DNA of 64,000 nt from JAVBSC01 sp031547305 (lineage in GTDB: Bacteria > Desulfobacterota > Desulfovibrionia > Desulfovibrionales > Desulfovibrionaceae), in the NCBI GenBank assembly GCA_031547305.1, contig JAVBSC010000016.1, positions 1 through 64,000 of the forward strand. The letters are read 5' to 3'. The notes below the pieces were generated by a model. It was not told the origin of the DNA and searched no databases. It worked only from the letters and a program-made list of their open reading frames with translations. Below are positions 24,855 through 33,265 of the stretch, one piece after another. The position numbers were made by a program, and so were the translations under genes. The first letter of the stretch is position 1; each line of letters starts with the position of its first letter.

Positions 24855-24867
24855 TCCCCCGCACCAC
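24855..24867 (+). other. attR: degenerate copy of the tRNA-Phe 3' end
   Basis: TCCCCCGCACCAC repeats the tRNA-Phe 3' end with one G missing, immediately right of the island's terminal TGACGGTAT pair. Confidence 0.5.
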
Positions 24868-24880
24868 CCAGTAATCCCAC

Positions 24881-24917
24881 AAAGTCCCGCAAGAGCCAAA
24901 AAGCCTTGCGGGACTTT
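24881..24917. repeat. 13-bp perfect hairpin next to attR
   Basis: AAAGTCCCGCAAG (24881-24893) pairs with CTTGCGGGACTTT (24905-24917), with an 11-nt loop. It occupies the place that the tRNA-distal terminator has in the first element, so it may be the equivalent structure of the second element. Confidence 0.6.
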
Positions 24918-24979
24918 GCTTTTCCAGCATTTCACAGTCTCAACATATCTCGTCAGGCACGTTGTCATCCCCGTTTTTT

Positions 24980-25038
24980 TGCTGGTAAAAATGCTGGCAA
25001 AAAATTTACCAGCGCACTCCAACGGAGATTTTACCAGC
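24980..25038. promoter_or_regulatory. Integrase arm-type/operator sites of the second element
   Basis: Direct TGCTGGTAAAAA (24980-24991) and TGCTGGCAAAAA (24992-25003) are followed by inverted TTTACCAGC (25005-25013) and TTTTACCAGC (25029-25038), the last abutting the ATG. The layout copies that of the first integrase although the sequence differs. Confidence 0.55.
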
Positions 25039-25349
25039 ATGGGAAAACTCACTGATACCAAGCTCAGGAGCATTAAGCCCAACGGCAAAATCCAGAAAGA
25101 GTCTGACGGCGACTGGCTTTACGCTTACATCGGGCCAAAAAGCAAAAGCATTTCCTGGCAACTGGACTATCGCTTTGAAAACAAACAAAAAGTTCTGACC
25201 CTCGGCAGATACCCGAAGTCAGCTTGGCAGAGGCCCGCAGAAAGGGCCTTGAAGCGCGGCAAGTGCTTGCTGATGGGCGCGACAGATCAAGTCTGAACTA
25301 CTCAAATTATGCCGCCTTCTTGACATGGCCTCTAAAATTGGCACCATGA
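25039..25349 (+). pseudogene. Truncated, frameshifted P4-type integrase remnant
   Basis: The first 60 codons encode a DUF4102 arm-binding domain (MGKLTDTKLRSIKPNGKIQKESDGDWLY, QKVLTLGRYP). At about 25216 the expected RYPEVSLAEARR is broken by loss of one base. The next frame continues with VSLAEARRKGLEARQVLADGRD and runs to a stop at 25347. Core-binding and catalytic domains are missing, so it cannot recombine. It is the remnant of a second element integrated at the same tRNA-Phe. Confidence 0.85.
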
Positions 25350-25410
25350 CGCGAGAGCAAGGCCATATGCATACGTATTTAGTTTTATATTTTCAAGGAT
25401 ACCCACGGAC

Positions 25411-26277
25411 ATGCCCAGCGAACGTTTGCGCCATATATCTCTTTCCATACCCTGGAACATTTTTCTGATCACACTTGGCAGCGCCTTGTTCGCCGTTGGC
25501 GTAAAAGGCGTGGCTCTGCATCACGGTTTTATTTCCGGAGGGTTGTTCGGCTTGGGCATGCTCATCTACTATGCCCTGGATCTGGCCAGCCCGACCTTCT
25601 GGTACGCCCTGTTCAACATTCCGGTGTTCATCCTGGGCTGGTTCATGGTGAGCAAGCGTTTTTTCTGGTACAGTGTTTACGGATTTGTCATGACCAGCTT
25701 GTTCACCCAGGTGATTTCCCTGAACCTGGGCATCCGGGATCCCCTGCTGGCCGCCGTGGCCACGGGGATTGTCTGCGGGGCCGGTTCGGGTACGGTGTTG
25801 CGCTCCCTGGGCAGCGCGGGCGGGCTGGATATTATGGCCATCATCCTATACCAGCGCTACAGCCTGCGGGTGGGCCAGTTTTTCTTCGCCTTTAATTTTC
25901 TGGTCTTTCTGGCCGCCCTGAAGATCATTCACATCGACGGCGTACTCTATTCCATAATCATCGTCTTTCTTGCCGGCATGGTCACGGACCACTTCATGTC
26001 CATGTTCAACCAGCGCAAGATGGTCTTTATTATTTCGCCCAAGTACGAGGAAATATCCGACGACATCCTGAAAAAACTCGGGCGCGGAGCCACCCTGCTG
26101 GCCGGGCGCGGAGCGTTTTCCCACGAGGAGCGCCCGGTGGTCATGGCGGTGGTGCAGAATTTTCAGCTCAAGCGGCTGGAAGAGCTGGTGTTCAGTTATG
26201 ATGAGAACGCCTTCATGATTGTGGAAAACACCTTTAACGTGCTTGGCAAGGGATTTTCCTACCGCAAAAGGTACTGA
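25411..26277 (+). CDS. YitT-family membrane protein (DUF161 with DUF2179)
   Basis: The 288-residue protein has five to six hydrophobic segments in the first 205 residues (FLITLGSALFAVGVKGVALHHGFISGG, LGSAGGLDIMAIILYQ), typical of the YitT/DUF161 family. A soluble DUF2179 domain of about 80 residues follows (VFIISPKYEEISDDILKKLGRGATLL, NAFMIVENTFNVLG). Function is not established; members are proposed transporters. It is the first intact chromosomal gene after the integration hot-spot and stands 7 bp before the LarC-like gene, so the two are probably cotranscribed. Confidence 0.92.
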   Translation: MPSERLRHISLSIPWNIFLITLGSALFAVGVKGVALHHGFISGGLFGLGMLIYYALDLASPTFWYALFNIPVFILGWFMVSKRFFWYSVYGFVMTSLFTQVISLNLGIRDPLLAAVATGIVCGAGSGTVLRSLGSAGGLDIMAIILYQRYSLRVGQFFFAFNFLVFLAALKIIHIDGVLYSIIIVFLAGMVTDHFMSMFNQRKMVFIISPKYEEISDDILKKLGRGATLLAGRGAFSHEERPVVMAVVQNFQLKRLEELVFSYDENAFMIVENTFNVLGKGFSYRKRY

Positions 26278-26284
26278 GACGGCC

Positions 26285-27283
26285 ATGATGCAACTATACC
26301 TGGACTACAGTTCCGGCCTGAGCAGCGGGGCGCTCCTGGACGCCTGCCGTGCCTTGGGGTTTTCCTCCGCCGCACGGCAGCCCGCGCCATCTCCTTTTAA
26401 TCCGGCGCAAGCCGGGGAATTTTTGTCCGGCCACGGTTTCAGCGCCGCATATCTGGGCCAGGCCGGCCAGGTGTTCTCTTTGCTGTCCGGCTCCGCCATT
26501 TCCAACTTGCGGGACTCCTGCCCCAATCTCCTGGAAGACCTGCTGGCCCTGGATCTGGCCCTAAAGCATTTTCAGGCCCGGATTTGCGTGGCCCCTCTTC
26601 CCTGGCTCAGCGGGCAGGCGGACCCAATCCTGCCGCAACTCCTGCGCGGCCTGCCCCTGACCCCGGCCGCCGGCAACGCCTTGCCGCCCACCCTGAGCGG
26701 CGCTCTGGCCCTGGCGGTGTTTTGCGCCGCATCCGGCCGGCCCACGGGCCTTTTGCGCGCTTCCGGCCAGGGCCAGTCCGGGCAAGGCTTCGCGCGTTTT
26801 TTGCTTCTGGAACCGGAAGCCGAAGCCATCCAGGATCCCCAGACCCCGGATGCCCCACGCCTGGAACGCATTTGGGTTTTGGAAGCCCACATCGATCATC
26901 TGAGCGGTGAGGAACTGGGGCGCGTTTTTAACGTTTTGCTGGACAAAGGAGCTCTGGACGTGCTCTGGCTGCCCGGACTGATGAAAAAGAACCGTCCGGG
27001 CGGCGTCTTGCGCGTGCTCTGCCGGCCGGAACGGCTCCAGGACGTGCAGCGAGAATTTTTGCGCCACACCCATACCCTGGGCCTGCGCCGCGAACTGGTG
27101 GAACGCTTGATCCTGCCGCGCCGCGCCGCTTCCCTGCCCGGACCTGCCGGCCCGCTCCAGGCCAAGGAATACGTCCTGGACGGCCGCTCTTATATCCGGC
27201 CGGAATACCAAGCCCTGGCCGAGCAGGCCGAGGCTTTGGGAGAAACCCTGCCGGGGCTGAGGTTCAGGAAGAACGAGGAGTAA
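26285..27283 (+). CDS. LarC-like nickel-cofactor protein (DUF111), shortened
   Basis: The 332-residue protein retains the LarC hallmarks: an N-terminal LYLDYSSGLSSGALLDACRALG corresponding to the family's FSGASGDM start, and the segment LEAHIDHLSGEELGRVFNVLLDKGALDVLWLPGLMKKNRPGG. LarC inserts nickel into the pincer cofactor of lactate racemase-type enzymes. Typical members are longer, about 400 residues; this one lacks the central His-rich metal-binding stretch and has degenerate N-terminal motifs. No larA, larB or larE is in the window. It may therefore act with distant partners or have drifted in function. It follows yitT after 7 bp. Confidence 0.75.
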   Translation: MMQLYLDYSSGLSSGALLDACRALGFSSAARQPAPSPFNPAQAGEFLSGHGFSAAYLGQAGQVFSLLSGSAISNLRDSCPNLLEDLLALDLALKHFQARICVAPLPWLSGQADPILPQLLRGLPLTPAAGNALPPTLSGALALAVFCAASGRPTGLLRASGQGQSGQGFARFLLLEPEAEAIQDPQTPDAPRLERIWVLEAHIDHLSGEELGRVFNVLLDKGALDVLWLPGLMKKNRPGGVLRVLCRPERLQDVQREFLRHTHTLGLRRELVERLILPRRAASLPGPAGPLQAKEYVLDGRSYIRPEYQALAEQAEALGETLPGLRFRKNEE

Positions 27284-27291
27284 GGGATTGC

Positions 27292-27341
27292 CGCGGGATG
27301 GAACCATAAGGGGACGCGTCCGTTTATGGTTCCATCCCGCG
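27292..27341. repeat. 18-bp perfect hairpin between the LarC-like and ggt genes
   Basis: Positions 27292-27309 pair with 27324-27341. The loop itself contains the palindrome GGACGCGTCC. It may end the yitT-larC transcript, but there is no T-run. Confidence 0.75.
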
Positions 27342-27379
27342 CCCCCCACCATCCTTAACCCATCCATGAGGGTAATAAA

Positions 27380-28990
27380 ATGTCCACAGCTAAATCATGT
27401 TTTAACGGAATGGTTGTCAGCCCGCAGCATCTGGCCTCTCAGGCCGGACTTAGCGTGCTGCGCGAAGGCGGCAACGCGCTGGAGGCCGTTGTGGCCACGG
27501 CCGCCGCTCTGGGGGTGGTTTACCCGCACATGACCGGCCTGGGTGGTGACGCTTTCTGGACCATTTATAATCCGGAGGGATTTGGCGCGGGTTTTCCGGA
27601 CAATGTGCTCTGCCTTGACGCCTGCGGCAAGTCCGGGCAAGCGGTCACGCCGGAGGCCCTGGCTCTGGCCGGGCATAAAGCTGTGCCGCGGCGCGGGCCC
27701 TGGGCGGCCATTACCGTGCCCGGCGCGGTCTCCGGCTGGCAGGCCGCCCTGGATCTGGCCAGGGCTTGGGGCGGCAAGGCGTTGCCGCTGCCCAGGCTGC
27801 TGGAGGAGGCGGTTTTTTACGCGGCCAATGGCTTTGCCGTAAGCCGTGGGCAGCATGAGTTTTGCGTTGAAGCGGCCGGTGAACTGCTGGAGTTGCCGGA
27901 TTTCGCGGCCCAGTTCATGCCTGGAGGTAAGGCGCCGGAGCAGGGGAGCAGGCTGGCGCAGCCGGCCCTGGCGGAAACTTTGCGCCGCCTGGGACGCGAG
28001 GGCTTGGACTCCTTCTACCGGGGGAAGCTGGCCGCGCGGATAGGCACGGAACTGTCCAGGGCCGGGTCCCCTCTGACCAGCGCAGATTTTGCCGGCCAGC
28101 GGGCGGAAGTGAAAGTCCCCCTGCGCGCGGATTTAAGTTGCGCCCGCGTTTTTAACCAGCCTCCGCCCTCCCAGGGGCTGGCTTCGCTGATTATTCTGGC
28201 CCTGTATGACCGCCTTGGGCCAAAGGCGGACGGCTTTGCCCAGGTCCACAACATCGTGGAAGCCACCAAGCCGGCCTGTGCCTTGCGCGACGCCCGGATC
28301 AGCGATCCGGCGCGCATGGGCTTTGATCCGCGCCAGGCGCTGGAGGCGGCGTTTCTGGATTCGCTGGCCGGTAGAATCAATGCGGACAAGGCCGGACCCT
28401 GGCTGGCCGGGCCTGACGCCGGGGATACGGTCTGGCTGGGCGCGATTGACGCCCGCGGCCGGGCCGTGAGCTGTATTCAAAGCATTTTCTTTGATTTCGG
28501 GTCTGGTGTGTTTTTGCCGCAAAGCGGCCTGATTATGCAGAACCGGGGCACGTCATTCAACCTGGAGCCCGGGCATGTGAACCGCCTGGCCCCGGCCAAA
28601 AAGCCCCTGCATACCTTGAACACCCCACTGGCCTTGTTCCATGACGGCCGGGTCATGCCTTTTGGCAGCATGGGCGGCGACGGGCAGCCGCAGGTCCAGG
28701 CCGCCTTGTTCAGCCGCTACGCCTGGCTGGGCTACGGTCTTCAGGACGCGGTCAGCGCCCCGCGCTGGGTCCTGGGCCGGCACTGGGGCGCGGCCAGTTC
28801 CAGCCTGAAGCTGGAAAGCCGTTTTGATCCGGCGATAATCGCCGCTCTGGAGCGGGCCGGCCATGAAACGGAAATTGTCCGGCCCTACTGTGATCTGATG
28901 GGCCATGCCGGCGCTCTGGTGCGCCACCCGGACGGGCTGATTGAAGGCGCTTCCGACCCGCGTAGCGATGGGGCGGCCGCGGGGTGGTGA
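27380..28990 (+). CDS. ggt: Gamma-glutamyltransferase family protein
   Basis: The 536-residue Ntn-hydrolase should hydrolyse or transfer gamma-glutamyl groups (glutathione and related amides). It has the large-subunit start MVVSPQHLASQAGLSVLREGGNALEA with YPHMTGLGGDAFW, and the predicted autoprocessing and nucleophile Thr350 in AGDTVWLGAID. The small subunit has GLIMQNRGTSF and MPFGSMGGDGQPQ. There is no signal peptide, so it is probably cytoplasmic like the YwrD group rather than the periplasmic enzyme. It is monocistronic; a convergent pgpA gene ends 4 bp away. Confidence 0.93.
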   Translation: MSTAKSCFNGMVVSPQHLASQAGLSVLREGGNALEAVVATAAALGVVYPHMTGLGGDAFWTIYNPEGFGAGFPDNVLCLDACGKSGQAVTPEALALAGHKAVPRRGPWAAITVPGAVSGWQAALDLARAWGGKALPLPRLLEEAVFYAANGFAVSRGQHEFCVEAAGELLELPDFAAQFMPGGKAPEQGSRLAQPALAETLRRLGREGLDSFYRGKLAARIGTELSRAGSPLTSADFAGQRAEVKVPLRADLSCARVFNQPPPSQGLASLIILALYDRLGPKADGFAQVHNIVEATKPACALRDARISDPARMGFDPRQALEAAFLDSLAGRINADKAGPWLAGPDAGDTVWLGAIDARGRAVSCIQSIFFDFGSGVFLPQSGLIMQNRGTSFNLEPGHVNRLAPAKKPLHTLNTPLALFHDGRVMPFGSMGGDGQPQVQAALFSRYAWLGYGLQDAVSAPRWVLGRHWGAASSSLKLESRFDPAIIAALERAGHETEIVRPYCDLMGHAGALVRHPDGLIEGASDPRSDGAAAGW

Positions 28991-28993
28991 TTT

Positions 28994-29455
28994 TTAAAAG
29001 AGTCTTGCCAGCCACAGGCACAAAAACGCGTAAACCCCGGCCAGGGCGTCATCCAGCATCACGCCCCAGCCGCCGGGCAGCCATGTTTCTGAAGCTTTTA
29101 CCGGCCAGGGCTTCAGAATGTCGAAAAAACGGAACATGGCGAAGGCCAGGGCCATTTCCCAATAAGCCAGCCCGGCAAAGGGCAGCATGGCGATCCACTG
29201 GCCCAGCACTTCGTCTATGACCACTTCGCCCGGATCTTTGCATCCCAGACTGTCTTCGGCCCGGCCGGCGGCCCAGGCCCCGAAGACGAACAGGATTGCA
29301 AGCAAAACGGCGCGCCAGAGAAAGGGCAGGGGCAAAAAAACAAACGGCGCCAGCAGGGTGGCCACAGCCGAACCGCAGGTGCCCGGCGCTTTGGGGCTGA
29401 GCCCGGCCGGCCCCACGCGGGCCAGCAGCAAAGCCAGACGATCCGGCCCGTTCAT
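28994..29455 (-). CDS. pgpA: Phosphatidylglycerophosphatase A
   Basis: The 153-residue membrane enzyme dephosphorylates phosphatidylglycerol phosphate. It shows the family motifs PKAPGTCGSAVATLL, DPGEVVIDEVLGQWIA, FRFFDILKPWPV and GVMLDDALAGVYA, with four hydrophobic spans. The ATG at 29455 overlaps the TGA stop of maf (ATGA), indicating translational coupling; a longer frame starting within maf has no family support. Confidence 0.95.
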   Translation of the reverse strand: MNGPDRLALLLARVGPAGLSPKAPGTCGSAVATLLAPFVFLPLPFLWRAVLLAILFVFGAWAAGRAEDSLGCKDPGEVVIDEVLGQWIAMLPFAGLAYWEMALAFAMFRFFDILKPWPVKASETWLPGGWGVMLDDALAGVYAFLCLWLARLF

Positions 29456-30060
29456 GCTCCAATCACTCCGCACCTGGCCAGCAATGCCGCAACCTCGGCC
29501 ACCGGAAGGCCAACCACCCCGGACCACGATCCCTCAATACTCCGGACCAAAAAAGCCCCTTCGCCCTGCACCGCATAGGCTCCGGCCTTATCCAGCGGCT
29601 CTGATCCGGCCGCGTAATTTTCCAGCGCCCCGTCCGGGCAATCCCACATGCTCACCCGGCTTTCCGTGCTCAGGCAATGTACGGTGCGCTCCTCTCCGCC
29701 CGGCACGCTCAGGCAGACCGCGCTGATCACCGTGTGCGTGCGGCCCCGCAGGCGCCGCAGCATGGCCAGCGCCTGGGCGTTGCCCAGCGGCTTGCCCAGA
29801 ATGGCCCCGTCCAGCACCACGATGGTATCCGCGCCCAGAACCGCGCAATTTTTATGTTCCGCCAGCCCGGCCACGCCGACCGTCTTGGCCCGGGCCGCCC
29901 GCAGGGCATAATTCGCGGGCGCTTCGTCATCCGCCGGCAAAGGCTCCGGCCCAGTGGCCTCCCGCACCGTAAAAGCCACTCCCAGACCGCGCAAAAACTC
30001 GTGCCGCCGGGGAGAGGCGGAAGCTAAAATTAATGGCTGCAAATTATGATAGATAGGCAT
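29452..30060 (-). CDS. maf: Maf-family nucleoside triphosphate pyrophosphatase
   Basis: The 202-residue protein hydrolyses non-canonical or excess nucleoside triphosphates. Diagnostic parts are LILASASPRRHEFLRGLG near the N-terminus, AVLGADTIVVLDGAILGKP, MLRRLRGRTHTVISAV, and DKAGAYAVQGEGAFLVRSIEGSWSGVVGLP. It is the first gene of a coupled pair with pgpA. Confidence 0.95.
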   Translation of the reverse strand: MPIYHNLQPLILASASPRRHEFLRGLGVAFTVREATGPEPLPADDEAPANYALRAARAKTVGVAGLAEHKNCAVLGADTIVVLDGAILGKPLGNAQALAMLRRLRGRTHTVISAVCLSVPGGEERTVHCLSTESRVSMWDCPDGALENYAAGSEPLDKAGAYAVQGEGAFLVRSIEGSWSGVVGLPVAEVAALLARCGVIGA

Positions 30061-30127
30061 TTTCTATTTTGTGATGATGATGAATGTTATGGGGGGCAGC
30101 GCCCCCTCATAAATAAAGCCCAACTCC

Positions 30128-30874
30128 CTATATGCTGATCAGGCCGCCGTCTATGACCAGCAGAGAGCCTGTGCAATAGGATGATTCGTCGCTGGCGAAG
30201 AACAGGAATCCGGGGGCTATTTCATCCGGGCTGGCCGGCCGTCCCATGGGCACGGATGGGAGCACGGCGGCTTCGAAGCTGCCGCCTTTGGGAACCATGC
30301 CGGATATGGTCAGTCCAGGCAGCACGGCATTGACGCGGATGCCGCGCGGGGCCAGTTCCACAGCCAGGGAACGGGTGAACTGGCGCACGGCGCCTTTGCT
30401 GGCCGCGTAGCTGGAGTGGAAGGGCGCGGCTATTTCCGAAGCCACGGAGGCCGTGTTGACGATGCTGCCTTTGCCCGCCTTGAACATGTGCGGCAGTACG
30501 GCCTGGGCCAGCAGAAAATAGCTGCGCACGTTAGTATTGAAGATCTCGTCGAAGTGCTTTACCGGGTCCATATCCACAGAATCGTACCGGCGCAGGATTC
30601 CGGCGTTGTTGATGAGAACGTCTATTCCGCCATGCAGGGAGACGGCGGTTTCAACCAACCTTTTCAGATCCTCGGCCTTTGTTATGTCCGTTTGGACAAA
30701 TGCGGCGACTCCGCCCTGCTTTTTGATTTCCGCCTCAATTTCTTTGCCGCGCTCCGCGTTGCGTCCGGCGAACACGACTTTGCCGCCTTCCCTGGCCATC
30801 AGGTAGGTTACAGCCCGGCCAATACCGGAAGTGCCGCCGGAAATGAGTATGGATTTACCTGAAACCCTGCCCAT
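30128..30874 (-). CDS. SDR-family oxidoreductase
   Basis: The 248-residue classical short-chain dehydrogenase has the NAD(P)-binding GGTSGIGRA, NNAG in LINNAGILRR, catalytic Ser in VNTASVASE, and YxxxK in SSYAASKGAVRQ. The sequence VRVNAVLPGLT-like segment (IRVNAVLPG) and the C-terminal SYCTGSLLVIDGGL are also typical. Substrate cannot be told. The start at 30874 is fixed by AGGAGG 4 nt upstream; longer frames lack support. It is probably monocistronic, with hairpins on both sides. Confidence 0.93.
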   Translation of the reverse strand: MGRVSGKSILISGGTSGIGRAVTYLMAREGGKVVFAGRNAERGKEIEAEIKKQGGVAAFVQTDITKAEDLKRLVETAVSLHGGIDVLINNAGILRRYDSVDMDPVKHFDEIFNTNVRSYFLLAQAVLPHMFKAGKGSIVNTASVASEIAAPFHSSYAASKGAVRQFTRSLAVELAPRGIRVNAVLPGLTISGMVPKGGSFEAAVLPSVPMGRPASPDEIAPGFLFFASDESSYCTGSLLVIDGGLISI

Positions 30875-31030
30875 AAGTCCTCCTTTCATTGCTTTGGAGC
30901 TCCACCATAGCCAGCAAGGACAATTCCGAGCACTGCCATGGAGAGAAGAACGGAGCGCCGTTGAAGGGGGCCAGGGGGCGAGCCCCTGGACAAGGGCGTG
31001 GGTAGACCGGGCCTTTCCCACATACCTGAA

Positions 31031-33265
31031 TTACTCTTCGTCTTTTTTTGTGTAATTGCAAGCCTTATTCGGGCAGGCCACGCTGGTTTTGCCTCGCCAG
31101 TTTTTTTCCGCCAGGATGGGGTTGCCGCATTTGGGGCAGGGGCCGGGCAGGGGTTTATCCCACATGGCGTAGTCGCATTTGGGGTATTGGTCGCAGGAAT
31201 AGAAAATTTTGCCGCGCTTGGAGGATTTTTCCACCAGCATGCCTTGTTCGCACTGGGGGCAGTGGACTCCGGTGGGCAGAGACTGGGCGTAGGTGCAGTC
31301 CGGGTAGCCGGAACAGGCGATGAAGCGGCTGCCGGCCCGGGTATTTTTGATCACCAGGTCTTTGCCGCACTGGGGGCATGCTCCCACGACTTCCAGCTTG
31401 GGTTTTTCGCGTTCAGCCAGCCGCACCTGGCCTTTTTCGTCGCGGGTGAAGTCGCTGGTGCCCTTGCAGGCTGGGTAGGCGGAACAGGCCAGAAACTGGC
31501 CGGCCTTGCCGAATTTTATGAGCATGGGTTTGCCGCAGAGCGGGCAGTCCACGCCGGACGGCAGGCCGCTTTTGACCATGCTCATGGCTTTGGCGGCTTT
31601 TTCCAGGGTGGGGTTGAAGTCCGCGGCAAAGTGATCCAAAAGCTTGACCCAGTTCTGGCCGCCTTCGGCCACCTTGTCCAGGGAATCCTCCATCTGGGCG
31701 GTGAAGCCCACATCCATAAGTTCGGTAAAATGCTCCTTGAGCAGATCGCAGACCACGCTGCCAAGTTCCGTTGGGGCGAAGTGTTTTTCCTCCATGGTTA
31801 CGTATTCGCGGTCCTGCAGGGTGGAGATTATGCTGGCGTAGGTGGAGGGCCGGCCTATGCCTTTCTCTTCCAGCTCGCGCACCAGGGAGGCTTCAGAATA
31901 GCGGGCCGGGGGCTGGGTGAACTTCTGCTCTTTTTCCAGCTTGGACAGTTTCAGGGCCTGGCCGGGCGCAAGGGCCGGCAGATCCACGGCATCTTCATTC
32001 TTTTGCGGGGACAGGGCCAGAAAGCCGGGAAAAATGACCCGCTCGCCCTTGGCCCGCCAGACGGTGTTTTCGCAGGAGGCGTCCACCGTGGTGTCCTCCA
32101 CTTTGGCGGCGGCCATTTGCGAGGCGGTAAAGCGGGTCCAGATCAGGCGGTACAACTGGTACTGATCCGGCGGCAACTGGGTTTTGACAAAATCCGGGGT
32201 TATACTCACGTCCACCGGCCGGATGGCTTCGTGCGCGTCCTGGGCGCTGCCCTTGCTTTTAAAGACGCGGGTCTTGGGCGGGTAATAGTCCGGCCCCCAG
32301 TTCCGGGTGATGAAATCCTGGGCCGCCTTGAGGGCTTCGTCCGCGATGCGCACGGAATCCGTGCGCATATAAGTGATCAGGGCGGTGGTGCCTCGATCTT
32401 CCAAATCCACGCCTTCATAGAGGCGTTGGGCGATATTCATGGTGCGCTTGGCAGAATACCCCATGCGCTGGTTGGCGTTCTGCTGCAAGGTGGAGGTGGT
32501 GAAGGGCGGGGGCGGGGTTTTTTGCTTTTCTTTTTTCTCCACGGACTCTACTCTGAATGGACGGTCTTTGACGCGCGCTTCAATGGCCAGAGCGGTTTTT
32601 TCATCCGGGACGACCGCTTTTTTGCCGTCCACCTTGTGCAAATCCGTGCGAAAGACCGGCGGCAGCCCGGCATCCAGAAAAGCCCGGAACAGCCAGTATT
32701 CTTCCGGCACAAAGGCGCGGCGCTCGATCTCCCGGTCCACGATCAGCCGCAGGGCCACGGACTGCACCCGGCCGGCGGAAATGCCGCGTTTTACCTTTTT
32801 CCAGAGCAGGGGAGAGATTTTATAGCCCACCAGGCGGTCCAGCACGCGGCGGGCCTGCTGGGCGTCAAAAAGATCCCGGTTCAGGTCCCGCGGATTCTCC
32901 AGGGCTTCGCGCACGGCCCTGGCTGTGATTTCGTTGAACTCAATGCGCTTGACCCGCGTGTTTTTATCCTTGATCAGTTCGGCCACGTGCCAGGCAATGG
33001 CCTCGCCTTCGCGGTCCGGGTCCGGGGCCAGGTACACGGTATCCGCTCGGCCGGCCGCGGAGCGCAGATCTTCCACCACCTTTTCCTTGCCGTCCATGAC
33101 AATGTAGGTGGGGGCATAGCCGTTGGCTTCATCCACGCCCAGGTTGTTGGTGGGCAAATCCCGCACATGGCCCACGCTGGCCTGCACGGCGTAGTTGTTG
33201 CCCAGGAATTTTTTGATGGTCTTAACCTTGGCCGGGGATTCCACGATGATCAGAGCTTTGCCCAT
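31031..33265 (-). CDS. topA: DNA topoisomerase I
   Basis: The 744-residue type IA topoisomerase relaxes negative supercoils. The Toprim domain starts MGKALIIVESPAKVKTIKKFLG, with the acidic triad in APDPDREGEAIAWH. The active-site Tyr is at about residue 299 in ITYMRTDS. Later motifs are GRPSTYASIISTLQDREYV and the C-terminal zinc part. Four Cys4 ribbons are visible (CPLC, CPQC, CPQC, CPKC pairs with matching downstream Cys), one more than E. coli TopA has in intact form. The ATG at 33265 is the family start. The long open frame on the opposite strand is a shadow. Confidence 0.98.
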   Translation of the reverse strand: MGKALIIVESPAKVKTIKKFLGNNYAVQASVGHVRDLPTNNLGVDEANGYAPTYIVMDGKEKVVEDLRSAAGRADTVYLAPDPDREGEAIAWHVAELIKDKNTRVKRIEFNEITARAVREALENPRDLNRDLFDAQQARRVLDRLVGYKISPLLWKKVKRGISAGRVQSVALRLIVDREIERRAFVPEEYWLFRAFLDAGLPPVFRTDLHKVDGKKAVVPDEKTALAIEARVKDRPFRVESVEKKEKQKTPPPPFTTSTLQQNANQRMGYSAKRTMNIAQRLYEGVDLEDRGTTALITYMRTDSVRIADEALKAAQDFITRNWGPDYYPPKTRVFKSKGSAQDAHEAIRPVDVSITPDFVKTQLPPDQYQLYRLIWTRFTASQMAAAKVEDTTVDASCENTVWRAKGERVIFPGFLALSPQKNEDAVDLPALAPGQALKLSKLEKEQKFTQPPARYSEASLVRELEEKGIGRPSTYASIISTLQDREYVTMEEKHFAPTELGSVVCDLLKEHFTELMDVGFTAQMEDSLDKVAEGGQNWVKLLDHFAADFNPTLEKAAKAMSMVKSGLPSGVDCPLCGKPMLIKFGKAGQFLACSAYPACKGTSDFTRDEKGQVRLAEREKPKLEVVGACPQCGKDLVIKNTRAGSRFIACSGYPDCTYAQSLPTGVHCPQCEQGMLVEKSSKRGKIFYSCDQYPKCDYAMWDKPLPGPCPKCGNPILAEKNWRGKTSVACPNKACNYTKKDEE

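Larger units (their letters stand above)
19679..24867 (+). mobile_element. tRNA-Phe genomic island with P4-type integrase and KAP NTPase
   Basis: The element begins at the tRNA-Phe 3' end and carries an integrase facing inward, a hypothetical gene and an AT-rich KAP NTPase gene. It ends at a near-copy of the tRNA 3' end. Tandem TGACGGTAT sites occur just inside both ends. No conjugation, replication or phage structural genes are visible, so it looks like a small cargo island rather than a complete phage. Confidence 0.75.
24734..25038. other. Right end of the island and start of a second element
   Basis: No gene. In order this stretch contains two TGACGGTAT sites, an AT-rich stretch, the tRNA-like attR, a 13-bp hairpin and a second set of paired sites (TGCTGGTAA type) leading to a broken integrase gene. 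Confidence 0.6.

Noticed and set aside
25340..25346. GGCACCA as a second attR for the decayed element
   Set aside because: Only seven bases match the tRNA 3' end, too few to claim a site.
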